Assembly: GCA_035048495.1 (NCBI GenBank)
Contig: CM068553.1
Coordinates: 1,805,259 to 1,869,258, forward strand
Source: Euptelea pleiosperma
Taxonomy: Eukaryota > Streptophyta > Magnoliopsida > Ranunculales > Eupteleaceae
DNA: 64,000 bases
Reading direction: 5' to 3'
Part shown: positions 48,965 to 63,327 of the stretch, piece after piece
Layout: each line of letters starts with the position of its first letter
How positions within the stretch are numbered: position 1 is the stretch's first letter
Program-made: the position numbers and the translations under genes
The notes under the pieces: generated by a model
Seen by the model: the letters and a program-made list of their open reading frames with translations, nothing else
Databases searched by the model: none
What the model was told of the DNA's origin: nothing

Positions 48965-51900
48965 GTCTGAAGCTCACTGAGACGTAAAAAGCTGAATGGT
49001 GGAAAGACTCAAAGAAGACTAAAAATAATTTCCGTGAAAAATAAAAATAAAAATGGATAAGGTGTTTCAGGGTGTGCGCATTTCGCACCTCGGAGTTTGT
49101 TAGGTTCAGGTAAGAAAATAATATGGGGCGGTTTAGACCCGAGATCTGATCTGTTTTGGACCATATTTTGCGGAGTTCGGATTCCTTATATCTAAAACGG
49201 GTTGGATACAGATCCAGGTAGTTAGGTCTCGACTCTCGAGTCACATATTAGGGATCTGAGACGGATCTAGATCTGGTTGAAATGTTCAAAGTTGGATCCA
49301 GTTCCGGTATACCTCGATCCAACCCAATCAGACCAATTTCATACCCTAAACATGATCTATGGACCCTGTTAGGTGGACCCTAAATGCATCTATGGACCAC
49401 ATTACCCACTGTGGGGGACCCATCTAATGAGAACCAAACACCAGTCTCGTCTTAACGATCAAAAGTGGCCTAAAGTTTCAACAAATCGGTCTAGGTAGGG
49501 ACCAAGACATGCTGTGTCGGGTAGAGACAGCTCATTTTCACATTGCGCTACGGGAAATGTTCGACTATAATTTGGGTTTGCGATGTTTAAAATGAGTTAT
49601 AGTTGGATGAAAGGATGAATGAAGTTTATTGTTTAAGCATTCTATTACATTTTTTATGGATTCAGTTCTTTCTAGTTCGCTTTCGTGATTAGGGTTAGGG
49701 TTGCACAGTGCCCAACCAAATGCAAGAGCTTAAACCCGAAACCAAAACCCATTTAAGTATTGATCCAGCTAAACTCTTTGCACCAACTAGAAACAAATTA
49801 AAGTGGAAGGTAAACACAATCATTAATTCATGAACATTAATCATTCTGAATGAGCACTAATCATAAAATAATTACCAACTCATTTGTATTGCTTAAAAAG
49901 TGAGAAGAAGTTAGATGGGATTGATGATTGTTTAAGTAGGTTGACAGTAAAGGTAAAGGAGAGCAGATAGGATCTCTCAATCTTCAGCTATGGCTGGTTG
50001 AGCTTACCTTTTTATATTTTTCAAAATATCCCACATCTCCACTTTCTTCACTTAAAATAAATTTGAAATGCACTTTCCATATCTTCAGAATCTAATTTAG
50101 TGGTCAAGTATGCAATAAGATCTTATCTCTCCACTTACTGAGACAGAGATCATCCTTTCGTGATCCACCATCATCAACAGTAAGAAGATCTCCTCACTCC
50201 CAAGTACATGAAATTGCACCATTAATGGAAGCATGGCAAGAGACAAAAAAAAATGACAAAAAGTTAAAAGGAGCATTTGCAACATGTAGGACCTTAGAAT
50301 GAAAAAACCAACAGAAAAAGAAGTGTGAATAGGTGAAAACCTGCCTTTCAAAAAAGAAAAAAGAAGGATAAACATTAAGTTTAAGTTATAGAAATAAACC
50401 CCTGTGTTTTAATTTTAATTAGCTATACCTCCCTGACAAATCAAAAAATCTAGAACGCCACCTTTGACCAGACCATTCAGTCATTTACTGAGGCGCAAAT
50501 GTGACGTCCACTATGTAAGCGTTATAATAAGAGTATTACATGAGCGTTATATTATGACGCCCGTGACCAAAGGTGGACCTCAACGATCTGAACTATATAT
50601 TTTAAACAGTACTACGATTCAGATTACAATCAAGGAACAGGCTCCGAGGACCCCCTTTTTCTGACCCCCTCGGGAGTCCGACTCGGTGTCGTAGATTTTG
50701 AGAATCCAACAGTGGTTGATAGTGCTGAGCTGGCGTTCATTTCACTTTAATGAAAAATTGAATGCCAGCTCAAAGCTATCAAGCACTCTACAGTGCTGAG
50801 TCCGACTCCCAAGCGGGGTGAGAAAAAAAGGGGTATCCTGAGCCCGACCCTTACATCAATATAGACATGTGTCGCGTGTGGGTTGAATAGAGGCCAACCT
50901 CGCTAGACGCACAAACTAATTTGAGAGAATTTAAAGTATTTAAATAGATGGGCAAAATAGTAGTATATTATAATGTTCATATAATGGAGGTCACATGGTC
51001 AATGACATAGGGGTCTCTAGTCAAGGTGGGTGCTCTGGACTTTCAATTTGTACGGGGGGGTGTTGCGAATTAAAACTAGATCATAGGGAGGTGTTGCAAA
51101 AATACCCAATACTCCCATCTCAAAAAATTCAACTTCTTCCCTTTTGTTTCCTAATAGCTTACCTAATGATCTCTCAAAATTATAGCGGATGATGCTAAGG
51201 TTGTAAATATCTCCGAATGTTTAAATCCTTTTCTTGAAATGAATTCTGGTAGGGGTCCCACCTAACCTAGCTTACCCACCAAAAATAAAAAAATAAAAAA
51301 AAATCAACTTCTCAATTAACCCTAGAAGCCTAATACTAGTAGGTTGAAGGGATCATGACTAGACAAAGCTACCTACAAGGTAGAAATCTGTCAATTAGTT
51401 GATGATGGATCAAACCCTACATTGCCGACCTACCGTTTACTGCATCGTAACAGTACCGTTAGGTCATCAAGCTATAATCACATGGTTCAGGGGTCAAGCT
51501 CGAAAGACGATTCGATTTTCTCATCTGTTTTCCTTAACCTCCTCACTTAATTAGCATTTATTTTGGACTTTTAGTTGCATTCACCATGTACATGATCCAA
51601 CCTTTCTTTCAGTACTTTATCAATCTTAGAGATGAATATAGTTTTTTCTTGGCATCCACAAAGCATTATTGTTTGGTTAGATGTATATGGGCCTCAATGT
51701 TGGGTGTGGGGGCCCATATTCTAGTGGAAGTTTTGTGGGCTTGCCTAATCATGAAACGGAAATCATATCTAAATAAAATTAATTCTTGTTGTATTATTAA
51801 AGTTGGATAATTAATGGGTCCATTCTCCAATCTTTAAAAAAAAAAAAAAAAAAAATTAAATTAAATATCTCCTCTCTCAAACCCACAACTTCTATCCATA

Positions 51901-51980
51901 AATACACCCATTTCTTCTATGATATTTGTTTAGAGAAAGCTTTCCCCCATCTTTTTTGGTTTTAAGAAGGTTGGAGATTG
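48965..51980. other. Spacer between divergent RPS6 and RING-H2 genes
   Basis: Holds both promoters. A GGATCTGAGACGGATCTAG-type word stretch lies at about 49.11-49.35 kb. A foldback element lies at 50639-50849. A looser inverted pair (CTATACCTCCCTGAC near 50.42 kb, CATAGGGAGGTGTTGC near 51.09 kb) may bound a larger element. The sequence CCATAAATAC at about 51896 could be the RING gene TATA box (85 bp before its ATG). Confidence 0.45.
50639..50849. mobile_element. Foldback MITE
   Basis: Left arm CAGGCTCCGAGGACCCCC...GGGAGTCCGACTCGGTG and right arm CAGTGCTGAGTCCGACTCCC...GGTATCCTGAGCCCGA are inverse complements for about 60 bp. TTACAATCAA on the left and TTACATCAAT on the right may be a slightly altered target duplication. 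A further inner pair (CTGAGCTGGCGTTCATTT, AAATTGAATGCCAGCTC) continues the hairpin. Confidence 0.7.
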
Positions 51981-53999
<2,019 letters not shown>

Positions 54000-54566
54000 G
54001 CCTACATGATGGTTTATCCCGTTGATTAATTTGTGTATACTCTTCGGTATTGCTACTATCAGCCTGTGCGATTCTCCGATCTTGCTCGCAGTTGGAATCG
54101 CACCACTACATCGTGCGTTTATGGCAAGTTGGATCAAATAATTCTATATTGTACATTTAAATGTAAAGCCATATTGTACACGCGGCGACTTTTGAGAGAG
54201 CTTCTATCAAATTTCATGGAAGGAGCTTCTCTTTTCAAAAAAAAAAAAAAAAAACACCCACAGATGTTGACAATCCTTAATCAAGCAGTAACTATTAGAA
54301 TATGTTGGTACACGAGATGCATTATATCTTTACCAAAGATGGTATGGTGCATCTCACACAGTTTATTACATGCAATATATTCTCTAACATGTGGAGTAGC
54401 CTCGGTCGTTGACTTTCCTAACATGAAACTAAATTGACTTTAAAATATCGTTGTTTCTTGTCGTAATCTTTTCTTTGAGATTATAATTTCATAGTCTGAC
54501 TCGTAAATTTTATCCCACGAGAGTATAATTTCGTACATCTCCTTTATTTTAGAAGATAGGTATTAT

Positions 54567-54932
54567 CTATGTTTTAAAACTCGCCGAGTCGACTCGGGAC
54601 TCGGCTGAGTCGACTCGACTCGATCGTATTTCGAGTGGACTCGACATACAAACTCGGATTTGCATAGTCCGTCGAGTTGACTCACAATTCAGCCGAGTCA
54701 CCGTTTAAAGGCCGAGTCCAATCAAAACTCAAATTTTTTTTTTCTGATTTTTTAAATGTTTTTTTGAATTTGTTTGCTATTTTCAAAGTTTTTCTTAATA
54801 AATTTTATTTTTTATATATTTAAATAAATAATAATCAATTTAATAACTAGCCGAGTCAACTCCCGAGTCATTGAGGTGACTCAGCCCACTGGACTTCTGA
54901 GCCGAGTCCGAGTTCCGAGTTTTAGAACATAG
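54567..54932. mobile_element. 366-bp word-repeat element (GAGTCGACTC) with TIRs and 8-bp target duplication
   Basis: The ends CTATGTTTTAAAACTCG and CGAGTTTTAGAACATAG are inverse complements with one mismatch over 17 bases. The flanking octamers GGTATTAT (54559-54566) and GATATTAT (54933-54940) differ at one base. Both flanks of the interior are filled with GAGTCGACTCG, GACTCGGC and GCCGAGTC words; the middle (about 54725-54850) is AT-rich. Non-coding. Confidence 0.8.
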
Positions 54933-55304
54933 GATATTATCAGACTTTTACTTCACTCATCTAGCATTTTTTTAGTCTCTAAAAATGTATTGAACAACCA
55001 AAGTAACCAACATAAACAAATTTCTCTTATGTACTTCCCAAACTCTATTGGAATTTCGTCAGGGACAAAAAATTTACATATCTTCGTTTTAGCCAAAGCT
55101 TCTTTTACTTCTGTAAAACTAATCTTACGAATTAATCTCTATTCCTATTCTTACTCTCTTATTTTTACAAGTTTAAATCTTGTGCATCGAGGTCTCATAA
55201 TGGATGTTAGTTACATCAGTATCATATGAAGCAGTGTCATAGTCTTGATCGTGACCACGTGCCATAGTGCATGGGAGTGCCAGGGTAGGTGCGGCGGCAG
55301 CCTG

Positions 55305-55476
55305 GATAAAACTTCGCTGACTGTGGGCTGTCAGTGAAGCTGCTGATTACCACAAAGTCATCAACACTTGGATTTTTAACTTGGGTTTCATTTTTAAGTA
55401 AGCAAAAGCACTCAGGTACGTGTCGCTAACTTTGTGGTAGTCAGCAGCTTCACTGACAGCCAACGAAATTTTACTC
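55305..55476. mobile_element. Foldback MITE
   Basis: Left arm GATAAAACTTCGCTGACTGTGG, AGTGAAGCTGCTGATTACCA and right arm TGGTAGTCAGCAGCTTCACT, AACGAAATTTTACTC are inverse complements over about 55 bp around a 60-bp loop. The GTAAAACTTCG-like end is shared with the MITE at 8590. No target duplication was confirmed. Confidence 0.7.
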
Positions 55477-55704
55477 GGAGTGCATGAGCCAAATTAAAGG
55501 GGTGTTGCCGGCAGAATCCACGTGGACCAATTTAGTCTTGGGCATATTATATACCTTTGAGAAATTTTTTGAAGCAGCGGGATTTTTGAAGCAGCGATTA
55601 TGTGCTCAATGATCGCATGCACATATGCCCATGGTTTTTTTAAGAAGACTTTTTAAATAGTATCGAGGAGAGAAGGCGGTAAGAGCAAACGGTTAGGTAA
55701 TCGG

Positions 55705-55911
55705 GAAAAGAAATTCACTGGTCCCGGGGACCATCAAACTTTGAAGGCCCCCTCCCAAAATGTCTGACACGTACCCTTTGTTAACCACCCTAACTAACTA
55801 ACCAAGGGTTTAACATGGGTTAGCTTTAGACCTTGACGTATGTGTCAGACATTTCGGAAGGGGAACCTTCAAAGTTTGAAGGACCCCGGGACCAGCGAAT
55901 CTTTTCTTGAG
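55705..55911. mobile_element. Foldback MITE with CTGGTCCCGGGG arms
   Basis: Arms GAAAAGAAATTCACTGGTCC, ATCAAACTTTGAAGG, AATGTCTGACACGTA are inverse complements of TATGTGTCAGACATTT, CCTTCAAAGTTTGAAGG, CCAGCGAATCTTTTC. AATCGG flanks both sides (55699-55704, 55912-55917), a partial target duplication. A short related piece (TGCTGGTCCCCCGGTACC) occurs at about 56020-56056. Confidence 0.72.
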
Positions 55912-56494
55912 AATCGGAGGCCTGTGCATGAAATATGGAGCCAGTACGATTAGCCTTAAATTTTGATGTTCCCTTTAAGCAAGTAAAGGTTTACTGTACT
56001 GGGGTGAGGAAAAAAAAATTGCTGGTCCCCCGGTACCAACAGCGAATCGTTTCTTGTGTTGTGCCAATGCAAGGGTAACCCAAAGGTGACTTGCGACTAG
56101 GCATAGGACATGCCATGGGACAGTGACGGGAGCTGGTACTATGGGGTCCTGCCACCCCAAAGGGTTCATGTGCTGCTACACACACACAACTCAAGGGCCA
56201 TGTAAGACAGAGTGGGTCTTAGACTCAGGTGTGCTCATGTTGGATCGTGTGGAGCAGCTAAGGCATGGTCCAAGAGCACAATAAGAATGCTGTGTACATG
56301 GATATAGAAGTCGTGCGCTCTATACTACACACACGATGACTTGAATAGCTCCAGGCATCGATTGGTGAGAGAATTGAATTACAAGGTCCTATGATCCATC
56401 AATAGAGTTATGACAGAACGTACACAGTGGCGGAGCCAGGATTTTGTTCTAAGTGAGGCAGGGGCGAGAAAAACTTTGATCCTGGCCTTTTTCA

Positions 56495-56770
56495 TCCAGC
56501 CATCCGAATACCACCTAAACACACCATGTGGCACACTCTCAGATACTAATGACCGAATGGATGTTTGGCCATCCCTTGGTGGACCTACATACCAAAATTC
56601 AGCCTGATTGGTAATGTATAGCCATTGGATCTGAGTACCTCGAATCCCACGGTTGAAAATCTACCCATGAAAACAACTCCAATCCAATGCTTAGAAATCA
56701 CTAATCATGCTAATTTTGGGTCTGTAGGTCCACCTAAGGTTGAACCAGACACCATCCGGTCAGAAATGAC
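56495..56770. mobile_element. Mutator-like MITE copy, degenerate
   Basis: ACCATGTGGCACACTCTCAG, GGATGTTTGGCCATCCCTTGG and CCTGATTGGTAATG on the left face AATCACTAATCATGC, GGTCCACCTAAGGTTGAACC on the right. Same family as 57006 and 63328, more diverged. Confidence 0.65.
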
Positions 56771-57005
56771 TATGAATACGCAGCAAAGTTCTAGGAATTT
56801 TCTACCTAAAAAAACAGAGGGAAATGATTTTTCCAGTGAACTTTTTAACCTCTTTCAGTCAACATTGCATCTTTGTCAAATGCAGACTGAATGAGGTAAA
56901 AAGCTCACTGGAAAAACCATTTTCCCACAAAAAGGGAAAACAAATAAAATAAAGAGAGAGAGATTAGGGGCCTTCTTCTTTTTTACAGGATTTTATTATG
57001 GGTTG

Positions 57006-57393
57006 GGCTCCAGGCACCGGCCTTTTTTAACCGGCTCCCGTTACAAGACAGAATATGAGCCATGTGGCACACTCTTAGTGGACAATGACCGTATGGATGT
57101 TTGGTCAATCCTAGGTGGATCTACAAACCAAAAATCAGCCTGATTAGTGATTTTTATGCATTGGATTGGACTTATTTTCATGGGTTGATCTCAACTGTGG
57201 GAATTTGAGCAGTATTTGATGTACAAAGATCCAAAGGTTTGAAATCACTAATCAGGCTGATTTTTGGTTTGTAGGTCCACCTAGGGATTGGCCTAACATC
57301 CATACGGTCATCGTCCACTAAGAGTGTGCCACATAGCTCATATTCTGACCTGTAACGGGAGCCGATCAAAAAAGGTCGGTCCCTGGAGCCCTG
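57006..57393. mobile_element. Long-hairpin MITE of the GGATGTTTGG family
   Basis: The element begins GGCTCCAGGCACCGGCC and ends GGTCGGTCCCTGGAGCC; its arms are inverse complements for about 130 bp (GAATATGAGCCATGTGGCAC, ACCGTATGGATGTTTGG, AAAAATCAGCCTGATTAGTG and their complements) around a loop of about 100 bp. No 9-bp duplication was confirmed. Confidence 0.8.
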
Positions 57394-57827
57394 TCAACAT
57401 TATTATATGTTCTCCCTTTCATTACGCTATTTAGGATGGGTGAGAGACGGGGGGGTCAGGAATTTTAAATCACTTTTCATCTTTCAACACTTTGGCCTCG
57501 ACCATGACCATGACCACTCTCTCTCTCTCTCTCTCTCTCTCTAGGTTCTTAACTATTTTGTTTGTGGGGTTACCCAAGTAAATTGCGACCAACCCAAGGG
57601 AGACCCAATTTACAAATTTTGCCAGTTTCTCCCAACCAATAACCATCTACACTGCTTAGCGAAAATCAAAGACAGTACGTAAAATCCCTATCCACTCTTT
57701 CACCGGATTCACCTCTCAACCACATATTGGAAAGTAGAGACCATAAAATCCAAACAAGGAGAAACAAAATTAGGCAGGGAAGTATGATGCTCACTTGGGA
57801 ACATTTACGAGGATACTGTCAGCCATG

Positions 57828-58013
57828 CCGTACCTGTTGTCCACCAAATCAACAGGAAACAATCAAAACAGTTGCCCACCTCTTATTGAACGCTTCCGAT
57901 CAAAATCTATCCTTCCTACACCGTACCTGTTGTCCACCAAATCAACAGGAAACAATCAAAACAGTTGCCCACCTCTTATTGAACGCTTCCGATCAAAATC
58001 TATCCTTCCTACA
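57828..58013. repeat. Perfect-looking tandem duplication, two units of 93 bp
   Basis: Units 57828-57920 and 57921-58013 appear identical by eye (CCGTACCTGTTGTCCACC to CTATCCTTCCTACA). They end about 360 bp past the ARF stop codon, possibly inside its 3'UTR. Confidence 0.93.
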
Positions 58014-58369
58014 AAAAAAAAAAAATAAAGACAAAAGAAACAAATGAAAGCAACAGAAGCTCGCAAATTTCCACTCGCTTAAAACGAAAGGAAACTACAA
58101 CGCTCAAATTCATATATTTACAAAATCAAGAAAGATGCAGATAAATCCCAACCCCACAAACGCCCCCAAACGATTCTATTCACAGATTCCAATCCTACCC
58201 TTCCATTTCTTTTAAACTCCCCCATCTTTTCCTCATTCACCTCAACCTCCTTCATCTTAAGCTCTCAAAAACCGAGCTACCAATTAGCCAATTCTGTTCT
58301 CTCCATCTCCAAGTTAGACACCCCCTTAAAAATACCCCAAAAAGGAAAATAAATGAAACTAAGCTCTCT

Positions 58370-61300
58370 TCATGTTTCATTTTTTAGTTCTGAATCCAAG
58401 CTTACAACGGTCCCTTCAAACTCTACAGATGATGAAGAAAGCTTGCTTCTTGGACTCATCTTCTTCACATCTTCGCTTGAATAGATGAAGATCTTCTTCG
58501 CCATCTTACAGAATTCCCTGTCATATAAAAATACGAGCAAATTAAGATAATACGATTTAAGATATATTCAAATCCTTTTTTAATAGAATTGAAAGAGTTC
58601 CAAGGGGTGATGATTGTTGTAGAGGAAAATATTTACGGCCATGGATCGTCGCCCACAAGCATCATATCCCCTTCATCATCAGTGAATACAACTTCCCACT
58701 TGTTCCTGGGGCGAAGCTCTCCTTTTATCTCAAACATCTCCTCCAGCTCATTTATAAGTTCGTCGTACCCTTCCAACACAGTCAGGTCCACAGCCCGACC
58801 AACCGCCATCCCTTGCATTTGCACCTTCTCAATTGCCAACCCAAAGATTTGATTTTTTTACTCAGTGACTATTCCAAAAAGAATGGTGTTTTTCTATTAA
58901 AACCAGCATAACTTTCAGGTTTTCGTATACCTTAGTGCGACTTCTGGTAGAAGTAGAGCAGTTCTTACTCTGGATATCCTTTGGTGATGCCAGTAAGAAA
59001 CCTTGTTTCTGTTCTTTTGAGGCCCTTGAAAGGCCTGACTGTTGGTCTGAATCAGCTCCAGACACATTAGCTGGGGTGGTCCCTTTGGTGGTGGCGCAGG
59101 ATACATTGATCTGATAAGTCGGCAGCTTCTCTACAGGAGCTGGGGTATTCGAGTTATTGATTAGCTCAATCCCAAACAACCGGTATCCACTACTTGTCTC
59201 AGGTTTCTTCCCTTTTTCCACTGGGTCATACATCGAGCCATTACTTGGCTTTGATAAATGATCAGGGGTTGAATAACCAGTGAGACCTGGCCACAAAGAA
59301 ACAGTTTTATTATCTTCAGCTGCATCCTGGAATAGGTTCAGAGAACCGTTCATGAGGGGAGAAGAAGGCCATCCCCCCTCGGGCCAGGTCCTTGAGTTAC
59401 AGCTGCTGCTGTGGTTGATGAGATTGCCCTTAATTTCTTTCTGCTTAGGAGGCCACACAACTTGGCTTTCATTGCTTTCAACTTCAGGAGCACTCAATCC
59501 AGTTAGCTCATGGGACTGGGTCGACCCGGGATACCAGAAAGTTGAAGGTGCCGAACTAGTAGTAGTTTCTATATTCCAATTGAAAGAGAGAAGAAATAAG
59601 ATAAATTAAAACCAATCCAACTCATCTAATGCAGAATGAAAACCAAAGGGAGATCTCTCTTACCAAGGACTGGGAGATCTATTGATGGTCGGGGCCTTTT
59701 GTTCTTTATTATTGCCGACTGAGTCATGTTTGAAGGAGGTGCAGAAGCAACAAAAGGCTCTATCTCCCATGGAGAAACTCTCTCTGGTCTCTGAATGGAG
59801 GCAGGTTCATCCCATTGAACCTGGAAACAAACACTGTGAGACCGCAAGTATCACAAACGAGACAAGAAACAATTGATCTATAAAAGCTTGAAATTTTTTT
59901 TAACCTTCAATGATCTCCATTTAGAATCTGTCCACTGGGGAGAAATGTCTCCAACCCCAACTATTGTACCCGTAAATCTGATCCACCAAAAAGCAAAATC
60001 ATAGAAACTAAGGAAAATAAAAGAAAAACTCCTTAAAAGGAAATATTTCAATAAACCATCCATGGATGGGCAACATCAAATACCTTCTCTCAGGAGAATC
60101 CTCCCCTTCGAATCTCATCTTGAATCTCTTCCCAACTGCAAACCCATTGTGAACAGCTTCCAAATACTTGTTCAAGCTGACTATGAATTGACTCGTCCTG
60201 ATTAATACAATACCATGGAAAGAAGAAAAGACAGAAAACTAAATGAATGGAGGAAATTCATAGACGTTTATTCAACTTAATCATCCTTTTCCACTTGATC
60301 AAGGAAGGGTATACTTCAAGGGAAATTTTAGCATTAGCCTTAGGACGGACTACACTGTAGCATGTCGTCCCATGTGTTCAAGCTGTTGATGTCTTTTGAA
60401 ATTTGTGTTGTTTTCATTGGTATTCCAAATGCACAAATTTCAAAGAAGATCAATGGCTTGAACAATGGGACGACGTGCTACAGTGTAGTCCTAAGGTCGG
60501 TACTAACATTGCCCATATTTCAAACCTTGGCTTATAGTAAACGATGAAAAGGGTCTGGGTCGAAACGGCATGAGATGCTGTGGCAAGCACTCCGAGATGC
60601 ATGCTCTGGCTGGATATCACGGATGATGGCATGCTGCTCTGTTGGCGAGCAAGACGCCTAACTCCTACACGTAGCTCACCATTTTCCCCCCCTCTGCACA
60701 AGTAGTATCCTTGTGATTCAGAAGCTCCACTACTACACAGTATAACTACCCAGATGCCATGGAGATAAAGAATATTGAAAAGACAAATACTGAAGACAGA
60801 TCAGGGCTCACATACCTCAAGAAAACAAAGGCATCCCCTGCAACCAATCTTTTAGACGTGACGAACGTACTCCAACCCGTTGTAAGCAAATGCCTCCGGG
60901 GTTGACCTGTCCATTTAATCAGAAGGAAATAAACTACTCCGCCCATGGAAGCAGTAAATATAGACTTCAACTTCTCACACAACTCTGATTCTAGCTGGAT
61001 TGCAATGTATTCTACCCTTTCGAAACGTTTGAGAAAAAAATTCCATCTTTTTTACAAATCAAACAAGGACATAGTTGCAATATCAGAAGCAATAAACCCA
61101 ATTGTGTAAACTGGTTACCTCTGAAGATATGCTTAAATCGCCACTCATACCCATGAAGATCCTTAGCAGCCAATTCCTGAGTTGGCGTTGGTTGGTTCAT
61201 GTCCTGTTGAGAGGAAAATGAATACCTAGATAAGAAAATCACATAAAACAGAAAAAACAAAAAAAAAAAAAACAGAAAGAAAAGCAAAATGGCAAAAAGA

Positions 61301-62234
61301 GAGAAATTACCAAAGGAGGGAGACATTCATTGGCGTGTTTCCGAAGAACAGAGAACCCCCCATGCGTGCTCGTATCAGAGGCAGTTAAAATCTTGCAGAA
61401 CGAGTGAACAGTAGGCCTCGGGGTTTCCACAAGAGATGGATCAGGACTCCTGGGCTCATTTTGCTACAGAAACAAAATGAAAATGAAAAAATAGAAATTT
61501 CTTCACTGTTTGATACTGAACTGAGTTTAAATTCGAAGGAAAATGAATAAAATCTTACATCTGACTCTGGTTGTAAGGTAATTTGTGCATAGACCTCATC
61601 AGTATCTTGTTCAGCCTAGAAATTGAAGACAAAACAGCAAACTTCGTATAAATAACTGAAAGGTCTTAAAAAAAGAGCTTAGATCAGCAAAAAGAATACC
61701 AATAACTGAATGTGAACAACGCGACAAAGGATCTTCGAAGCAAGATTAAACAATGGAATCCTCTGATTTAATTCCTGGTTTGTTGAAGCTTCTAACTGCA
61801 AAATCAACAACAAATCCCAAAGAAGAACGAAGAAAGTTAGAGATTACAACGAAAAAATCAGACTTTAATTCTCTCCTAAAAACACGAGTAAATGAGCTGA
61901 AATTTGAAGAAAAAAAAAAAACATCTTACTTGCTCCATGTGACCTTGAGGGAAGTAGAAAACCCTCTCCCCCGGCCGAGGAACATCGACAAGAGGACCCG
62001 CACAAGCTCTCCATAGCTCCGAATACAGATCGTCGCCTCCAAAGCCTATCAAACACAGAAAACCAAAACCAATAATCCTAAGTTCCTAACTACTCTCTAA
62101 AAGCCACAACTTTTCTTCGGAAAACAACTGCAATTCACCGGATGATAGAAATCAACCATCGTTTCACCTGGTTCCGTCCGTTCCCCCGCATAATTCGGCT
62201 GCGAAATCGAGGGACATCTGAAATTATCTCCATA
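58370..62234 (-). CDS. ARF: Auxin response factor, ARF9/ARF11/ARF18-like
   Basis: Fourteen minus-strand exons (62234-62168, 62045-61930, 61795-61700, 61615-61559, 61463-61311, 61203-61119, 60906-60816, 60693-60526, 60197-60084, 59977-59905, 59820-59664, 59568-58931, 58824-58637, 58517-58370) join in phase to 716 residues. The B3 DNA-binding domain spans about 133-233 ([45 protein letters not shown]). The ARF domain spans about 257-340 ([40 protein letters not shown]). The middle region carries RLFGI at 522-526, a repression motif of the RLFGV type. A C-terminal PB1 domain (about 606-690) has the basic lysine side (TKVQMQG) and the acidic box ([20 protein letters not shown]). ARFs bind TGTC auxin-response elements. 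TSQFIV...NKYLEA and the repression motif point to the class B repressor group. ATG 62234 keeps the phase; an ATG seven bases upstream is out of frame. Confidence 0.93.
60331..60510. mobile_element. Foldback MITE in ARF intron 8
   Basis: Arms CCTTAGGACGGACTACACTG, AGCATGTCGTCCCATGTGTT, CTTTTGAAATTTGTG on the left and CACAAATTTCAAAG, AACAATGGGACGACGTGCTA, CAGTGTAGTCCTAAGG on the right are inverse complements for about 75 bp with a short loop. It starts about 15 bp from the intron 5' splice site. No clean target duplication. Confidence 0.78.
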
Positions 62235-62241
62235 CGCCATG

Positions 62242-63318
62242 AAACCACTATTTGAAGCTCGAAAACCTCTAGTCAGACCTCAAATACCACTCCACGAAAT
62301 CCTAATCTAACCCATTTTTATAAAATCCAATCAAAATCAATAAAACGGAAACCGTTTTTAGATTTATTGGAACCTCCGACTCTCCGATTCCTCTCGCCTT
62401 TATTAAACGCAGTTACGATCGCGATCGAAGACAAATCTGCTAACCTGCTCTGCGTCGGTTACGAAACCACGTATCTCTTTAACTTCTCTGCTCCAAAACC
62501 GCTCCTTCTGCAACCTCGTTAACGTTAATCTATCTCCCCAAGCGAGAAAACCAGAAAACGCCGTTACCAAATCCCCAAACCGCTTTACGCGCGTCTTATT
62601 ATACGCCTCGTTTTGTTTCTCTCTCTCAAACAACTAACGTCAACCCAACTGTGGTTAGATGTTAACCTTAGATCGCGATTTTCCGTACGACACTCTAGTT
62701 TGAGAAAGTTAATCGCAGCCGTCAGATAACGGCGGCTGCCTTTTAAAGACTGAAGCACAGTAGCGCCGAATCGCTGACGGCGCATCGGAATGCGTTCTCG
62801 TGACATGACGGCTCCCGTTTACATAGTTATCGTTACCGTTACTTGCCGTCTTCTTTCTTGTCTGCTTTGCGGCAGGCAGCCGTGTTGGCTCGAGTAAACC
62901 CGGCAGAAACTTTCGGATACTTTTCTTTCTTGAAATTTTTTGTCTTCCCATTTTGACCTGATGGGGACCACCTTGGACAGATTTTGAGTGAAGGATCGTG
63001 AACTGTTAACATCTTTTGGCCCCCGACAGGCTACGATAAGGTATGTGGTCCCGTTCTGACACATCAGCAGATCCATATCATTAATTCCCGCCTATTGTGC
63101 TGATCATATCCACGTGTCCATCATCCACGGTATTGTACGTCAGATGGGTTTGATTCCTCCCTTTTTCAATTTTTTTGTGAAAATGACTGAACTAATACAT
63201 TGGGACCCAGTATTAGACAAGTCTAACTCTAACCTCTTAACCGTTGGATCGGATCCAAATTTGTTAGCATTTTTTTCGGGGATCATGTTGATCATGACCT
63301 AAGAGATTCCTTATGGGG
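62242..63318. other. ARF upstream region
   Basis: Leader and promoter of the minus-strand ARF gene, more GC-rich than the rest of the spacers (for example 62.4-62.8 kb). No TATA box was chosen. No transposon recognised. Confidence 0.5.
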
Positions 63319-63327
63319 GAAAATTAA

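Larger units (their letters stand above)
54000..58369. other. Spacer between the convergent RING-H2 and ARF genes
   Basis: Contains the word-repeat element at 54567, foldback elements at 55305, 55705, 56500 and 57006, a hAT-type end at about 56427 (CAGTGGCGGAGCCAGGATTTT, no partner end found), a (CT)14 run at 57515-57542 and a 93-bp tandem duplication at 57828. No gene was found. Confidence 0.6.

Noticed and set aside
57727..58047. Frame encoding a repeated peptide
   Set aside because: The repeat is the translated 93-bp DNA duplication; both alternative frames stay open equally, so there is no sign of selection for coding.
62239..62241. Upstream ATG as the ARF start
   Set aside because: It is out of frame with the B3-containing exons; the ATG at 62234 keeps phase.
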